Shown here piece after piece: positions 41,571 through 52,384 of a DNA stretch of 64,000 bases. The position numbers and the translations under genes are program-made. The DNA comes from Arabidopsis thaliana (taxonomy: Eukaryota; Streptophyta; Magnoliopsida; Brassicales; Brassicaceae): contig NC_003074.8 of the NCBI RefSeq assembly GCF_000001735.4, positions 21,831,261 to 21,895,260 on the forward strand, written 5' to 3'. Numbering within the stretch: the first letter of the stretch is position 1; each line of letters opens with the position of its first letter. The notes under the pieces were generated by a model that saw only the letters and a program-made list of their open reading frames with translations, made no database searches and had not been told where the DNA came from.

Positions 41571-43162
41571 ATGGAAGCTAACAAAAAAGCGAAACCTAGT
41601 TATGGCGATGTGATTAGCAATTTACCAAATGATCTTCTCTGCCGAATCTTATCTTACCTTTCAACAAAAGAGGCAGCTTTAACATCGATACTCTCAAAGC
41701 GCTGGTCGAATCTACTTCTATCGATACCTATTCTCGATTTCGACGATTCCGTGTTACTGAAACCCCAAAAGGGTCAACGAAAAAATGTTTTTTTCAAGGC
41801 TTTCGTCGATAGGTTACTCTCTCAACGAGTCGAGACTTCATCACATGTTCAAAGAGTCTCTCTCAAGTGTCGTCAAGGAGGTGTTGAACCAGATTGTGTA
41901 ATCAAGTGGATACTAACAACAGTAAGGGATCTTGGTGTCTTGGATCTTTCTCTATGCATTGATTTTGGAATCTTTCATTTGCCATTTAATGTCTTTAGGA
42001 GCAAGACTTTGGTCAAACTTAGAATTGGAACAATGATCCGTCTTTCTCAGTTTCCTTCAGATGTTGTTTCTCCGACGCTTAATTCTCTTGTTCTTGATTT
42101 GGTTGAGTTTCGTGATGGTGATAAGGTTGAGTTTAGACAGATTCTGTTAGCTTTTCCTTCACTTCAAAGCCTGCGGGTTCATGAATCTAACAAGTGGAAG
42201 TTTTGGAATGGTTCTGCTTCAAGTCGAACGCTTAAGAGTCTTGTATATAGAAGTGATGATGATTCCTCTGCTCCTAAACCTTGTGTTTCGTTTGATACTC
42301 CGAGTCTTGTTTACTTGGACTATTCTGATATGGTTGCGGATAAGTATGAAAATCTGAAATTTGACAGCCTTGTTGAAGCTAGGCTTGATCTTCATTTGAC
42401 CGCTTTTCAAATCATGCGCAAACCAAATAATATTGGTATTGTTTCTGGTGATGTAACAACCTTGTTCAAGGGGATCAGAAATGTCAAGATCCTCTGCTTA
42501 TCTCCGGATGCTTTAGAGGTCAGTCTTCTTGAGATGTGTAGCTTTGTTCTTTGTGGGTTAGTAAACAATACAAAAGAGTTGATTTTGGTTTGTGTCATTG
42601 TGTGTTTCAGGCGCTCTATTACCGTGGTGAAAAGATACCAATGTTCAACAATTTGATTACTTTATCTCTGGGAAGCGATAAACCTCATGGTTCACCATTC
42701 ATCTTCTGGAAATTGCTTCCATCTCTGCTCAACAACTCTCTTAAACTAGAAACTCTCATCATCAAGGTATGATACAAAAGAAGTTATATGTATACTAGGT
42801 CTGAATCTGCAATGATATTTTCTCCAATGTTTTTGCAGGGTCTAGTGCATTATGTTGCTGAAGGATGGGAAGGTTTGAGTCCTATGACTCCTATGAGCCG
42901 TCTCTGCTTTTCATGGGATACTGTGTCTGATTCTCTGTCATCATCTGCGATGAAGGTTTTAGAGATCAGTGGGTATAAAGGAACTTGGCAAGAGCTGAAT
43001 CAAATGAAGCGTTTCTTGGGGAATCTATCGCGTCTTGAAGTGGTTAGGGTTTACCATAAGGCAATGGATGATAAGGAAAGAATTAACGTCATGTTTGATC
43101 TTTTTCTTCTTCCCAAAGTTTCATCTGAATGCGATATCCAAGTCATGAAGGAAACTGCTTGA
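41571..43162 (+). CDS. F-box/LRR/FBD-like protein, array member 1
   Basis: Probable substrate receptor of an SCF (SKP1-cullin-F-box) ubiquitin ligase. Three exons, 41571-42518, 42611-42766 and 42839-43162, give 475 aa in frame. The N-terminal F-box reads ISNLPNDLLCRILSYLSTKEA...LSKRW (residues about 14-55). LRR_2-type leucine-rich segments follow, including the family block VSFDTPSLVYLDY. The final exon corresponds to the FBD-like end. The open frame extends 34 codons upstream to another ATG (41469), but homology with the neighbours supports 41571. It is the most diverged member of the array; exon 2 is 156 nt where the others have 141-144. Substrate is unknown. Confidence 0.88.
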
Positions 43163-43762
43163 ATTGTCCAAGTTTGGTTGTTTTTAGTCGTCTGTATATG
43201 AATGAATATTGTTCGACAAATCTTAGTACTCGGCAACACATTTCTTAACTCATAGTCTGTATTGATCATGAGATTGGTAGTGAACTAATGTCTTCTAAGC
43301 CCGAGTTTGTAATCTGCCAGTTTGAACCACCAGCGAGACTTATGGCCACTCCGCTGGTGGTTCAAATCATAGTGGCATATGTGGCTCGGACTCAAACCTC
43401 GGTGTCTTTTTTATCTATTGTTGCAAATTGTATTCTTGAGTGTTCATCCACTCGTCATTAGTATTTTGTTTTTCCACGTTGATTTCTCGCTCTCGTCTAC
43501 AATGGCGAAGAAGCCCTAAATTTCAATTCTTCGTTTCCCTCCAGCAAGAGAGATTTCTGAATTCGGTTGTTCTAATTTCTCAATCGCTGAGCGATATCGT
43601 CGGATTCGCTTGAAGATTACAAGTAAACTTCTATAATCCTTGTTTGTGATCTCGTCGAATTCTAATGCAACATTGAAATCTCGAATCTCGATACAAGTAA
43701 TGTGTGGAACCTAACTACTATTGAAATATGGAATCCTTTTGTTCTTTGTTCAGGCTCTAAGA
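43163..43762. other. Spacer with hairpin and 5' UTR of F-box gene 2
   Basis: Contains the 3' UTR of F-box gene 1, a strong inverted repeat at 43301-43402, and the leader of the next gene. That leader has an apparent 5' UTR intron, 43623-43753 (donor AA|GTAAAC, acceptor TTCAG). Confidence 0.55.
43321..43366. repeat. 15-bp perfect inverted repeat (hairpin)
   Basis: TTTGAACCACCAGCG (43321-43335) and its exact reverse complement (43352-43366) are separated by 16 nt. Further paired blocks outside (CCGAGTTTG near 43301, CAAACCTCGG near 43393) extend it into an imperfect foldback of about 100 bp. Confidence 0.8.
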
Positions 43763-45381
43763 ATGGTGGATTCTAAAAGAATGGATTCTGGTTCTAAAGA
43801 TATGATCAACGATTTGCCAGACGCACTTCTTTGCCACGTTTTGTCATACCTCACTACAAAAGAAGCTGCTTCAACATCTCTTCTCTCGAGACGATGGCGT
43901 TATCTACTTGCTTTTGTTCCAAACCTTGAATTTGATGACTCTGCCTATCTGCATCGCGATAAAAGGGTAAAGAATCCTTTACATGAGAAAGGTTTAGTGG
44001 GTTTCGTGCTTACGGTTGATGACAAAAGGAAGAAGCTTTCTACAAGCTTTCCGGATTTCGTGGATAGGATCCTTGATTTACAAGGCAATTCTCCTCTAGA
44101 CAAATTCTCTCTAAAGATGGTAGATGATCATGATCCTGTTGATCCAGATTGTGTCGCTCCTTGGATACACAAGGTATTGGTACGTGGTGTATCGGATCTC
44201 CATCTAGTCATCGATATGAATGAATGGACGTCGCTTCCCGCAAAGATCTTCTTGACTGAGACACTGGTTAAGTTGACTCTAAAGATTAGAGATGGTCCTC
44301 CCATTGATGTGAAACATGTTCATCTTCCAAAGCTTAAGACTCTCCATCTCGAGTCAGTTATGTTTGATGAGGAGGATATTGGGTTTAGCAAGCTTCTTTC
44401 TGGTTGTCCCGAGCTTGAAGAACTTGTTCTCCATCATATATGGTCGTGTGTATGGACATCTTGCTCTGTTTCTGTTGCGACTCTCAAGAGACTGACCTTT
44501 TGTTGCAACAACATGAAGTTTTGCGGTATGCACGAGGAAAATCCAAATAATGTGTCCTTTGATACTCCAAATCTTGTTTACTTGGAATATGCTGAAGTCA
44601 TAGCGAACAATTATCCAAAAGTGAATTTTGATTCGCTTGTTGAAGCCAAGATCGATATTTGGATGACAAATGATCAGCTAGATGAGGTGAGAATTAGAGA
44701 CATATATGAGAAAAACGTTATGGTCGGCAATGCAACAGATCTTATAGTTGGAATCCGCAATGTTCGGGTCCTCTGCTTATCCGCTGACACTCTCGAGGTT
44801 TGTATTCCATTCTCATCTTTCTTCTAATCTTTCTTATTCTAAGGATTTGAGTCAATGATTTCATCTGAGTGATGATGATCTAGTTTATAATATGATAATG
44901 GTTTTGGTTTCAGGTACTCACGTATTGTTGCAAGCAAATACCGATATTCAACAACCTGACTCATGTAACTATCCAGAGTACCCCAAAAGTTGGATGGAAA
45001 TCATTACTAAAGCTGCTTAAGAATTCTCCAAAGCTTCAAACTCTCGTCTTCCAAGTATGAAATTAAACAAACCTTTTAAAGCATATCATGTTTGAAACAA
45101 ACCCTTTAAACACACAAGATTAATGCAACTTAACGTTGAAATCTTTCCTCTTTATGTTTCAGGGACTCCTTCACAGAGATACAAAGGAGGAGGGCGTTGC
45201 TATCATCAAAATAGAGAAACAAATAGAGAAGGTCAAGCATTTTTTGGAAACAATGCCACATCTTGAACAATTGGTTTTACACTATGATTCATCTATTGAC
45301 GGAGATATGAAGCAACTTCTGATGCTTAGTAGCTTAGCTTCACCAAAGTGCAAGGTCCAACTTATCCCTTTAGTAACCTGA
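43763..45381 (+). CDS. F-box/LRR/FBD-like protein, array member 2
   Basis: Predicted SCF ubiquitin-ligase substrate adaptor, 464 aa. Exons are 43763-44797, 44914-45054 and 45163-45381. The F-box is INDLPDALLCHVLSYLTTKEA...LSRRW. The LRR region contains LSGCPELEELVL and [14 protein letters not shown], and the C-terminus carries the FBD-type ending (SPKCKVQLIP). The first ATG of the spliced leader is 43763 (MVDSKRMDSG); a second in-frame ATG follows six codons later. It is very close to the next gene downstream (array member 3), including introns and 3' flank, so it belongs to a recent tandem duplication. The last exon is shorter than in members 4-6, lacking the CKPWE...PVKILKVLKFGE segment. 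Confidence 0.9.
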
Positions 45382-46906
45382 GAGTATCATCATTTACTGT
45401 TCCCACTTCGTTCGGACGATATGAGAGGTCCTCTTCTTTAGGAGAACATTTATGGTTTCTGACTTTTTGGTTACATCAAACCATATATGAATATGTCATA
45501 CTTCTTTCATTTAGCATCAGAGTTTTAAGAACGTGTTTGTATTCTTTTCCAGTTTTGCCCGACAATGTTAACTTTCGTGTTTTGTGTGTTTCAGCTTTTT
45601 GTTTTGTATTCTTGTGTTAACTATTTCTAGTTGACAGAGAGAAACAAATCTAAAACATGGGTCTTACCTTGCCATAGAAGTTACCTCCACTCGTTTTATT
45701 CGACGAGAAACTATGATCTGATCACAATTTTTTGATGGATAATGGATCACTTTCTAATTGAGCATATGGAAGATTAAACTGTAGAAAATTTACACTAAAA
45801 TATATTTTAATCTTGGTGAAGTATCTGACTGATCAACGGTTGAGTCAATCTCTTGTTTGCTTGCTTTCTTACACAATGTGCTTTAACTTTAAGAGTTTTA
45901 CCAGACTCTTGTAGTTGAGCTGATTCCTAACACCAAAATCAATGTAAATTCTGAAAAACCGTTTCCTTACTTATTCTTAAGGGACTTCATTACAAAAAAT
46001 GTTTTGAAGAGGATGCAGACAGGTGTGTGTGTGTGTGTATGCAAACCTTGGGAAGGGACTCCTATTTGTCTATCATCAAGTCCGGTGAAGATTCTAAAGG
46101 TATTGAAGTTTGGAGAAGTCTGTAGTTACAAAGATGACATGGATAGGCAGACGGAGGTGATTAAATACTTCTTGGAGACCATGCCAAATCTTTAAGTGAT
46201 ATTATACTACGCTAGCTACTCCATTTGATGATGATCTGAGTATAGTATCAACCGAACTTCAGATGCTTGAAAAAGTAGCCTCACCCAAATGAAGGATTCA
46301 AGTTATCTCTGATAACATCAGCTTCTCATGAGACTTCATGTTTTGTTTGTTTCAATTTGTTTTTGTCGTTTTATCTGTTCTTGGGTTGAATAGGGAAAAG
46401 AAAAGTAAACATGAGACCTAACTTGCCGCATAAGTTATTCAAAAATAAATTAACCAGTTATTTTCTTCTACGAGAACTCTATGTTTAGAACTCGATTAAT
46501 TATTGATGGATAATATACTTATCGAGCATTAATGTTACAAAGATTACTCAAAGGCAGTGTTAAAGACAAACTATTAATATCTAACACAAGTTAAATAAAA
46601 ATCCACAATTTTGTGCCATTCGTGCAAATTTGTTATTAATGAAATTTTAAAAACAAAAATATTGACTAGAACAAAAAAAATTAAACATTAAACTTATAAT
46701 CACACGCCGAGTAAATCTGACAAATATTAAAGCCGTTCGCCCTAAAATCAAAATTTCTAGATTGCAAAGCCCTAAATTTTCAATTTCTGATATCGGTTGT
46801 TCGAATCTCTCAATCGTTGAGCGATTACGTGGGAGTCGATATAGTAAGATCTGGAATCTTTGTTTTTTTGCTTAGGCTCTAAGTATCGATCTTTCACGGT
46901 GCAATC
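45382..46906. other. Spacer with duplicated 3' flank and an F-box relic
   Basis: 45655-45850 is closely similar to 48870-49075 downstream of the next gene, and a third, weaker copy lies at about 46410-46530. The relic at 45943-46331 is listed separately. From 46730 on is the promoter and leader of F-box gene 3. Confidence 0.6.
45943..46331 (+). pseudogene. Isolated last-exon relic of an F-box/FBD gene
   Basis: Very similar to the third exon of the gene at 49459-51199 together with the end of its second intron. It has no F-box exon or second exon of its own. The acceptor is changed (CTTCAG to CTTAAG), a (GT)n run has expanded near 46024-46037, and several in-frame stops and a small insertion follow (a stop after MPNL, AAATGA for AAATGC). 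It cannot encode the domain. Confidence 0.8.
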
Positions 46907-48539
46907 ATGGATTCTGTTTCTAAAGATATGATCAACGTTTTGCCGGACGCACTTCTTTGTCACATCTTGTCATTCCTCACTACAAAAGAAGCTGCTTCAA
47001 CCTCACTTCTCTCGAGAAGATGGCGTTATCTACTTGCTTTTGTTCCAAACCTTGAATTTGATGACTCTGTCTATCTGCATCGCGATAAAAGGGTAAAGAA
47101 TACTTTACATGAGAAAGGTTTTGTTGGTTTCGTGCTTTTGGTTAACAATAAAAGGAAGAAACTTTCGACAAGCTTTCCTGATTTCGTAGATAGGATCCTT
47201 GCTTTGCAAGGCAATTCTCCTCTAGACAAATTCTCTCTAAAGATGGTTGATGGCCATGATCCTGTTGATCCAGATAGTGTCGTTCCTTGGATACACAAGG
47301 TGTTGGTACGTGGTGTATCGGATCTCCATCTGGTCGTAGACATGAATGAATGGACATCTGATCCTCTTCCTTCAAGGATCTTCTTGAGCGAGACATTGGT
47401 TAAGCTAACTATCAAAATTAGAGATGGCCCTTTCATTGATGTGAAACATGTTCATCTTCCAAAGCTTAAGACTCTATACCTCCAGTCAGTTATGTTTGAT
47501 GAGAACGATATTGGGTTTAGAAAGCTCCTTTCTGGTTGTCCCGTGCTCGAAGAACTTGTTCTCGATGGTATGGGGTCGTGTGTATGGACATCTTTCACTG
47601 TTTCTGTCGCGACTCTCAAGAGACTGACGTTTTGTTGCCAGAAAATGAGTAGTTTTGGCTATATGCACGATGATGAAAATCCAAATAATGTGTCTTTTGA
47701 TACTCCAAATCTTGTCTACTTGGAATATGCTCAAGTCATAGCTAACAATTATCCAAAAGTGAATTTTGATTTGCTTGTTGAAGCCAAGATCGATATTTGG
47801 ATGACAGTGGATCAGATACGAGAGGTGAGACTTAGAAAAAATGAGGTAAACTGTATGGTCGGCAATGCAACAGATTTTATAGTTGGACTCCGCAATGTTC
47901 GGGTTCTCTACTTATCTCCCGAAACTCTCGAGGTTTGTATTCCACTCTCATCTTTCTTCTAATCTTTCTCATTCTATGCTATTTTGTATAAGGATTTGAG
48001 TCAATGATTGCATCTGAGTGATGATGATATCTAGTTGATCATGAGATGGTTTTGGTTTCAGGTACTCACATATTGTTGCAAACAAATACCGATATTCGAA
48101 AACTTGAGTCATTTAACTATCAAGAGTGACCCAAATGTTGGATGGAAACCATTAACAAAGCTGCTTAAGAATTCTCCAAAACTCGAAACTCTCGTCTTCC
48201 AAGTATGAACTAAAACCCTTTAAAGCATACAAACACAAAGATTAATGCAACTTAACGTTGAAACCTTTCCCTTTTATGTTTCAGGGACTCCTTCACAGAG
48301 ATAACAAGGAGGACGTCGCTATATCATCAAGTTCAGTGAAAGTGTTAAAAATATTCCTTAGTGGTGACAAATTAAAAAAGCAAATAGAGAAGGTCAAGCA
48401 CTTTTTGAAAACAATGCCTCGTCTTGAACAACTGGTTTTCTACTATGATGTGAAAGTGTTATCGCAACTTCACATGCTTAGTAGGTTAGCTTCACCAAAG
48501 TGCAAGATCCACCTTATCCCTAGTCGCGAAAGCGTATGA
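46907..48539 (+). CDS. F-box/LRR/FBD-like protein, array member 3
   Basis: Predicted SCF substrate adaptor, 473 aa, in three exons: 46907-47932, 48062-48202 and 48285-48539. The F-box is INVLPDALLCHILSFLTTKEA...LSRRW. The LRR region includes [12 protein letters not shown] and [15 protein letters not shown], and an FBD-like end reads SPKCKIHLIP. It is nearly identical in layout and sequence to array member 2, so the pair is a recent tandem duplicate. Compared with member 2, the presumptive 5' UTR intron has shrunk to 32 nt (46844-46875), below normal plant intron size. The start at 46907 gives MDSVSKDM, matching the second ATG of member 2. Confidence 0.9.
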
Positions 48540-49352
48540 TCGACCGTTCCCACTTCGGTACTCATGACGAAATGAGGTCCTCTTCTTTGATTATGGTTTA
48601 TGGCTATATGTGGTCATATATATCAAAACCGTATATGGATGTCTCTACAATACAAAACAAGTTCTTTGGAGCACCTTCATCCATTATTGACAAGTGGATG
48701 AAGAGTATCTTCACAATAGTATATTATTATTTCTATAATAAATAAATAATTAAATTTTTTTTTTTAAAAAAATTAAGCCATTAACAAAATGAGAAGTGGG
48801 TGAAAAGTTTCTTGTAAAAGAAATAGTTGCACGGGAAAAACAAAACTAAATTTGAGATTGAGACCTACCTTGTCATTGCCATGTAAGTTACTTCAAAAAA
48901 AACAATCACCATTCGTTTTCTTCGACGAGAAACTATGGTCTGATCACAATATTTGATGGATAATGATCACTTTCTTATTGAACATATGGACGATTGTAAA
49001 GTAGAAAATTTACACCAAAATAACTTAATCTTGGTGAAGTATCTGACTGATCAACAGTTTATATGTCAAATCTCTAGACAGCTTGTTTCCTTACACAAAT
49101 GTGCTTTAATGTTGAGAGTTTTACTACTATTGTTGTATCGGAGCTAATTCATAAACACCACAATTACCGTTTAGATATCTGCAATATTATAACATGAGTT
49201 ATTTGACCTCTTAAATTAATTTTTTGAATGATTAGAAAAATATCTTATCGAATCATTTCAACCCCAAATCAAAACAAAACCTTATTCTCTTTACTCGCTT
49301 TAACCCAAACACAAATCAACCATACTCGTAGTAGTAATTTAAGCATAACTAA
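48540..49352. other. Spacer with duplicated 3' flank
   Basis: 48870-49075 repeats the 3' flank seen at 45655-45850. The rest is AT-rich. No gene is seen. Confidence 0.55.
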
Positions 49353-49541
49353 GAAGCTGCTTTTGTCCCTAATCTTGCTTTCGATGACTCGGTTTATCTG
49401 AATCCTAGGGAAGAGAAAAAGATTCTTATTACTCCTAGAGATCTCATGGAAATGATGGATGAAAGAGAGAATAAGATTTCTACAAGTTTTATGGATTTTG
49501 TGGATAGAGTATTGGCATTGCAAGGCAATTCTCCTGAGTAA
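49353..49541 (+). pseudogene. Internal fragment of an F-box gene, in frame but isolated
   Basis: The frame reads EAA then [15 protein letters not shown] and ends ...[15 protein letters not shown] before a TAA at 49539. In intact members EAA (end of the F-box helix) and FVPNL are about 17 residues apart, so a deletion has removed the rest of the F-box. No start codon or upstream F-box half survives in frame (TAA at 49350). The 3' part of this relic is read in another frame as the start of the next gene. Confidence 0.75.
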
Positions 49542-51199
49542 ACATAGAAGGCGATGGATACATAAAAGTTTCAAGCTTTTTGTGAATAGATTAATGGCTT
49601 TGCAAGGAAATGCTCCGTTAAACAGATTCTCTCTCAAGTGTAAAGTTCGCTGTGATTCAGCTTGCGTTGATGGTTGGATTATCAATGTATTGGATCGTGG
49701 TGTTTTAGATCTTGATCTAAACATCTCTTCGGAAAGTGATTATAAGCTGCCTTCAGAGGTCTTCTTGAACAAGACATTGGTTAGGCTGAAACTAGGAGGT
49801 AAAGATGAGTTCATCATTGATGTGGAAGAAGTTTTTCTTCCGAAGCTTAAGACTTTGTATCTTCATGGTTTCGTTTGTTTCGAAGATAGTGGTGTTGCGT
49901 GTGCCAAGCTAATTTCTGGTTGTCCTGTGCTTGAGGAGTTAGTTATGATTAATTTGATGTGGGGACTTATGGACGTTTGCTCTGTGTCTAACCCGACTCT
50001 CAAGAGAGTAACAATCTGTTCTGAGATTATTGATTATAATCCTCAGAGTGTATCATTTGATACTCCAAATCTTGTTTACTTAGAATTTACTGATGTTGTT
50101 GCAATCAAGTATCCAAAAGTGAATTTGGATTCGCTTGTTGACGCCAGGCTCGGTCTTCGACTGACACCTTGTCAGACCACGAAGGCAAGAAGATCAGTAA
50201 AAAGTGTGGGACAAGGAATGATGGGAAATGCAGCAGATTTTCTTATGGGAATTAGCAATGTTAAGATCCTTTACTTATCATTCGACACACTTGAGGTTTG
50301 CACATCAGTACCATCTTTATCAACATATTTTTATTGCTCTGAAAGTAAACCAAGGCAAACAACCTCGACCTCAGATTCCTTTGTTTCAGTTTGGTAATTT
50401 GCAAGAATCAAACCAGTCACTGAGGCCTATTTTCGAACCATGTTTAGTTCCATCATGTATATTGAATTAATGATTGCAATTGAGTGATGATCTAGTTGAT
50501 TTGACTTTTGTTGCAGGTACTTAATTTCTGCTGCAAAACAATACCGCTTTTCAACAACCTGACTTACTTAACTATCGAGACTAACGAGGATGTAGGATGG
50601 GAATCATTGTCGAATATACTCGAGAATTGTCCAAATCTAGAAACTATCATTTTCAAAGTACCAGCACATATCATTTTCCTTCATCAGCTGCTACATTATT
50701 TCCAAACACATGTAAATTCTGAAAAGCTATTTCCTTGATTATACTTCAGGGACTTCATTACAGAGATACAAATCAATGTTGGGACGAGAGATACCGCTTC
50801 AAAGACACAAACAAATGTTTTGAAGAGGATGCAGACATGTGTATGTGCAAGCCTTGGGAAGCGACTCCTATCTGTCTATCATCAAGTTCGGTGAAGATTC
50901 TAGAGGTATTGAAGTTTGGAGAAGTCACTAGTTACAAAGATGACATGGATAGGCAGACGGAGGTGATTAAATTCTTCTTGGAGACAATGCCGAATCTCGA
51001 ACAAGTGATATTATACTACGATACTCCATTTGATGATGATCTGAGTATATTATCAACTGAACTTCAGATGCTTGAAAAAGTAGCCTCACCTAAATGCAAG
51101 ATTCAAGTTATCTCTGATAACATCAGCTACTCATCTACTGTGCACTCTTCCTCATCAACAAGTGGACTCGTCTTCCTCAACAACACCTTTCCGGTTTAA
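49459..51199 (+). CDS. F-box-less LRR/FBD protein, array member 4 (chimeric)
   Basis: Three exons, 49459-50295, 50517-50657 and 50750-51199, give 475 aa. The first about 24 residues come from an out-of-frame reading of the relic at 49353-49541. The family frame begins near 49531 (LLSKHRRRW), the tail of an F-box, and jumps directly to [18 protein letters not shown]. The LRR part ([26 protein letters not shown]) and FBD end ([11 protein letters not shown]) are intact. With no F-box it should not bind SKP1. It may be an expressed truncated adaptor or a decaying gene; the open frame over all three exons argues it is at least recent. Its closest relative in the window is array member 5. Confidence 0.75.
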
Positions 51200-51358
51200 A
51201 GATTGTTCTTTTTCCCATCGCAGAGAAGATTAGCAAAGCTTTAGTTTTTAGTTTTAGCTTAAAACAACAATGACAATATATAGTTTGGTTTCTGTTCTGT
51301 TATTTGGTGTCTTATGCCCTTCCAGTAGGTTCGTAGATTACATCTGTTTTATCATATG

Positions 51359-51366
51359 CGTCCAAG
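51359..51366 (+). repeat. Left target-site duplication of the hAT-like element
   Basis: CGTCCAAG, identical to 52238-52245 at the other end. Confidence 0.9.
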
Positions 51367-52237
51367 TAGAGATGTTGTGGTGGGTAAAAAGGCTCAGCCC
51401 GACCTGAATCCAAAATAAACCCGCCCACCAAAAACCCAACTTTAGAAAACTCATATGGGTTTTTGATTTAGTGGGTAAAGCCCGAAAAAAACTGATTGTT
51501 CTGAGACTACTCATGGGTACCCAACTTGGTTTTTATCATTTTTTTTAAGTTTATGTTTAACTGTTAATACACTATTATATGTATGTTGTATATATATTTT
51601 GCTTATAAATATATTTTAAATTATATTTATTTTATGTATTACATATATATTTGATGGGAAAAAGGTTGAATTGCGTTTTTGGCGGGAAAATGTTAAATTG
51701 CGTTTTTGGCGGGAAACATGTCAAATCCTTTTCTTGGCCGGAAATGTTGAATGTCGTTTTTGGCGGGAAAATGTTAAATTGCGTTTTTTGCGAGAAAATG
51801 TGAAATCATTTTTGGCGGAAAATGTTGAATCGAGTTTTTGGCGGGAAATTGTTGAATTGCGTTTTGGCGGGAAAATGTTGAATGTCGTTTTTGGCGCGAA
51901 AATGTTGAATTTCGTTGTGGCGGGAAAATGTTGATTGTCGTTTTTGGCGGAAAAATGTTGAATGTCTTTTTTGGCGGTAAACTGTTAAATCGCGGTTTAG
52001 GGGAAAAAATGTGAAATCTTTTTTGACAAGAAAATGTTGATTCACTTGAAAAAGTACTTAAAAAAACTCGTGGGTACCCATAACCCAATGAAGTAAACCC
52101 ATATGAGTTTTATTTATTTGGGTACCCAGCCCAATTTAAACCTGTGTTTTTTTTCCAGAAAAAGTAGATCTATGAGCTTAAAATTTTATGTGGGTTTTGA
52201 GTACCCAGTGAGTTTTAACCCATCATTAACATCTCTA
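51367..52237 (+). mobile_element. Non-autonomous hAT-like (Ac/Ds-type) element, 871 bp
   Basis: Terminal inverted repeats TAGAGATGTT (51367-51376) and AACATCTCTA (52228-52237) are perfect over 10 bp and similar further in. The flanks are an exact 8-bp duplication (CGTCCAAG). The 8-bp target duplication and the TAGRG-type end identify the hAT superfamily. Subterminal regions carry GGGTACCC palindromes (about 51512, 52073, 52122) and an inverted pair around CTCATATGGGTT / AACCCATATGAG. There is no transposase ORF. The interior is a minisatellite of about 14 units. Orientation is arbitrary. Confidence 0.88.
51664..52040 (+). repeat. Minisatellite of about 14 units, 26-30 bp each, carrying E2F-like sites
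   Basis: The unit is approximately TGTTGAATTGCG followed by TTTTTGGCGGGAAAA. Exact TTTTGGCGGGAAA occurs in five units and TTTTGGCGCGAAA in one. The remainder differ by one to a few bases, becoming more diverged at the right end. TTTSGCGSSAAA is the E2F/DP consensus. Incidental ORFs over the array have no meaning. Confidence 0.9.
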
Positions 52238-52245
52238 CGTCCAAG
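52238..52245 (+). repeat. Right target-site duplication of the hAT-like element
   Basis: CGTCCAAG, identical to 51359-51366. Confidence 0.9.
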
Positions 52246-52384
52246 TTATAAACTTTTATGGTATCTCAAGTCCTTTTGAATCTCTCATAAACCCTTTTTG
52301 CCAATTGGTAACACATGTGATGTGTATTGGCTACAAAGGTTTGCATAGTTAGCGAAAAGGTCTAAATTCCATCCAAGCAAAACT

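Noticed and set aside
43321..43366. tRNA-like B-box word GGTTCAAAT in the hairpin
   Set aside because: No A-box, anticodon arm or acceptor stem can be formed around it.
51671..51934. 87-codon ORF over the minisatellite (repeated FWRENVKLR-like peptide) and its antisense counterparts
   Set aside because: A repeat with a unit length near a multiple of three gives such frames by itself; frame is lost with unit-length changes.
51664..52040. CRISPR-like regular repeat array
   Set aside because: Units are contiguous without unique spacers, and the DNA is from a plant nucleus.
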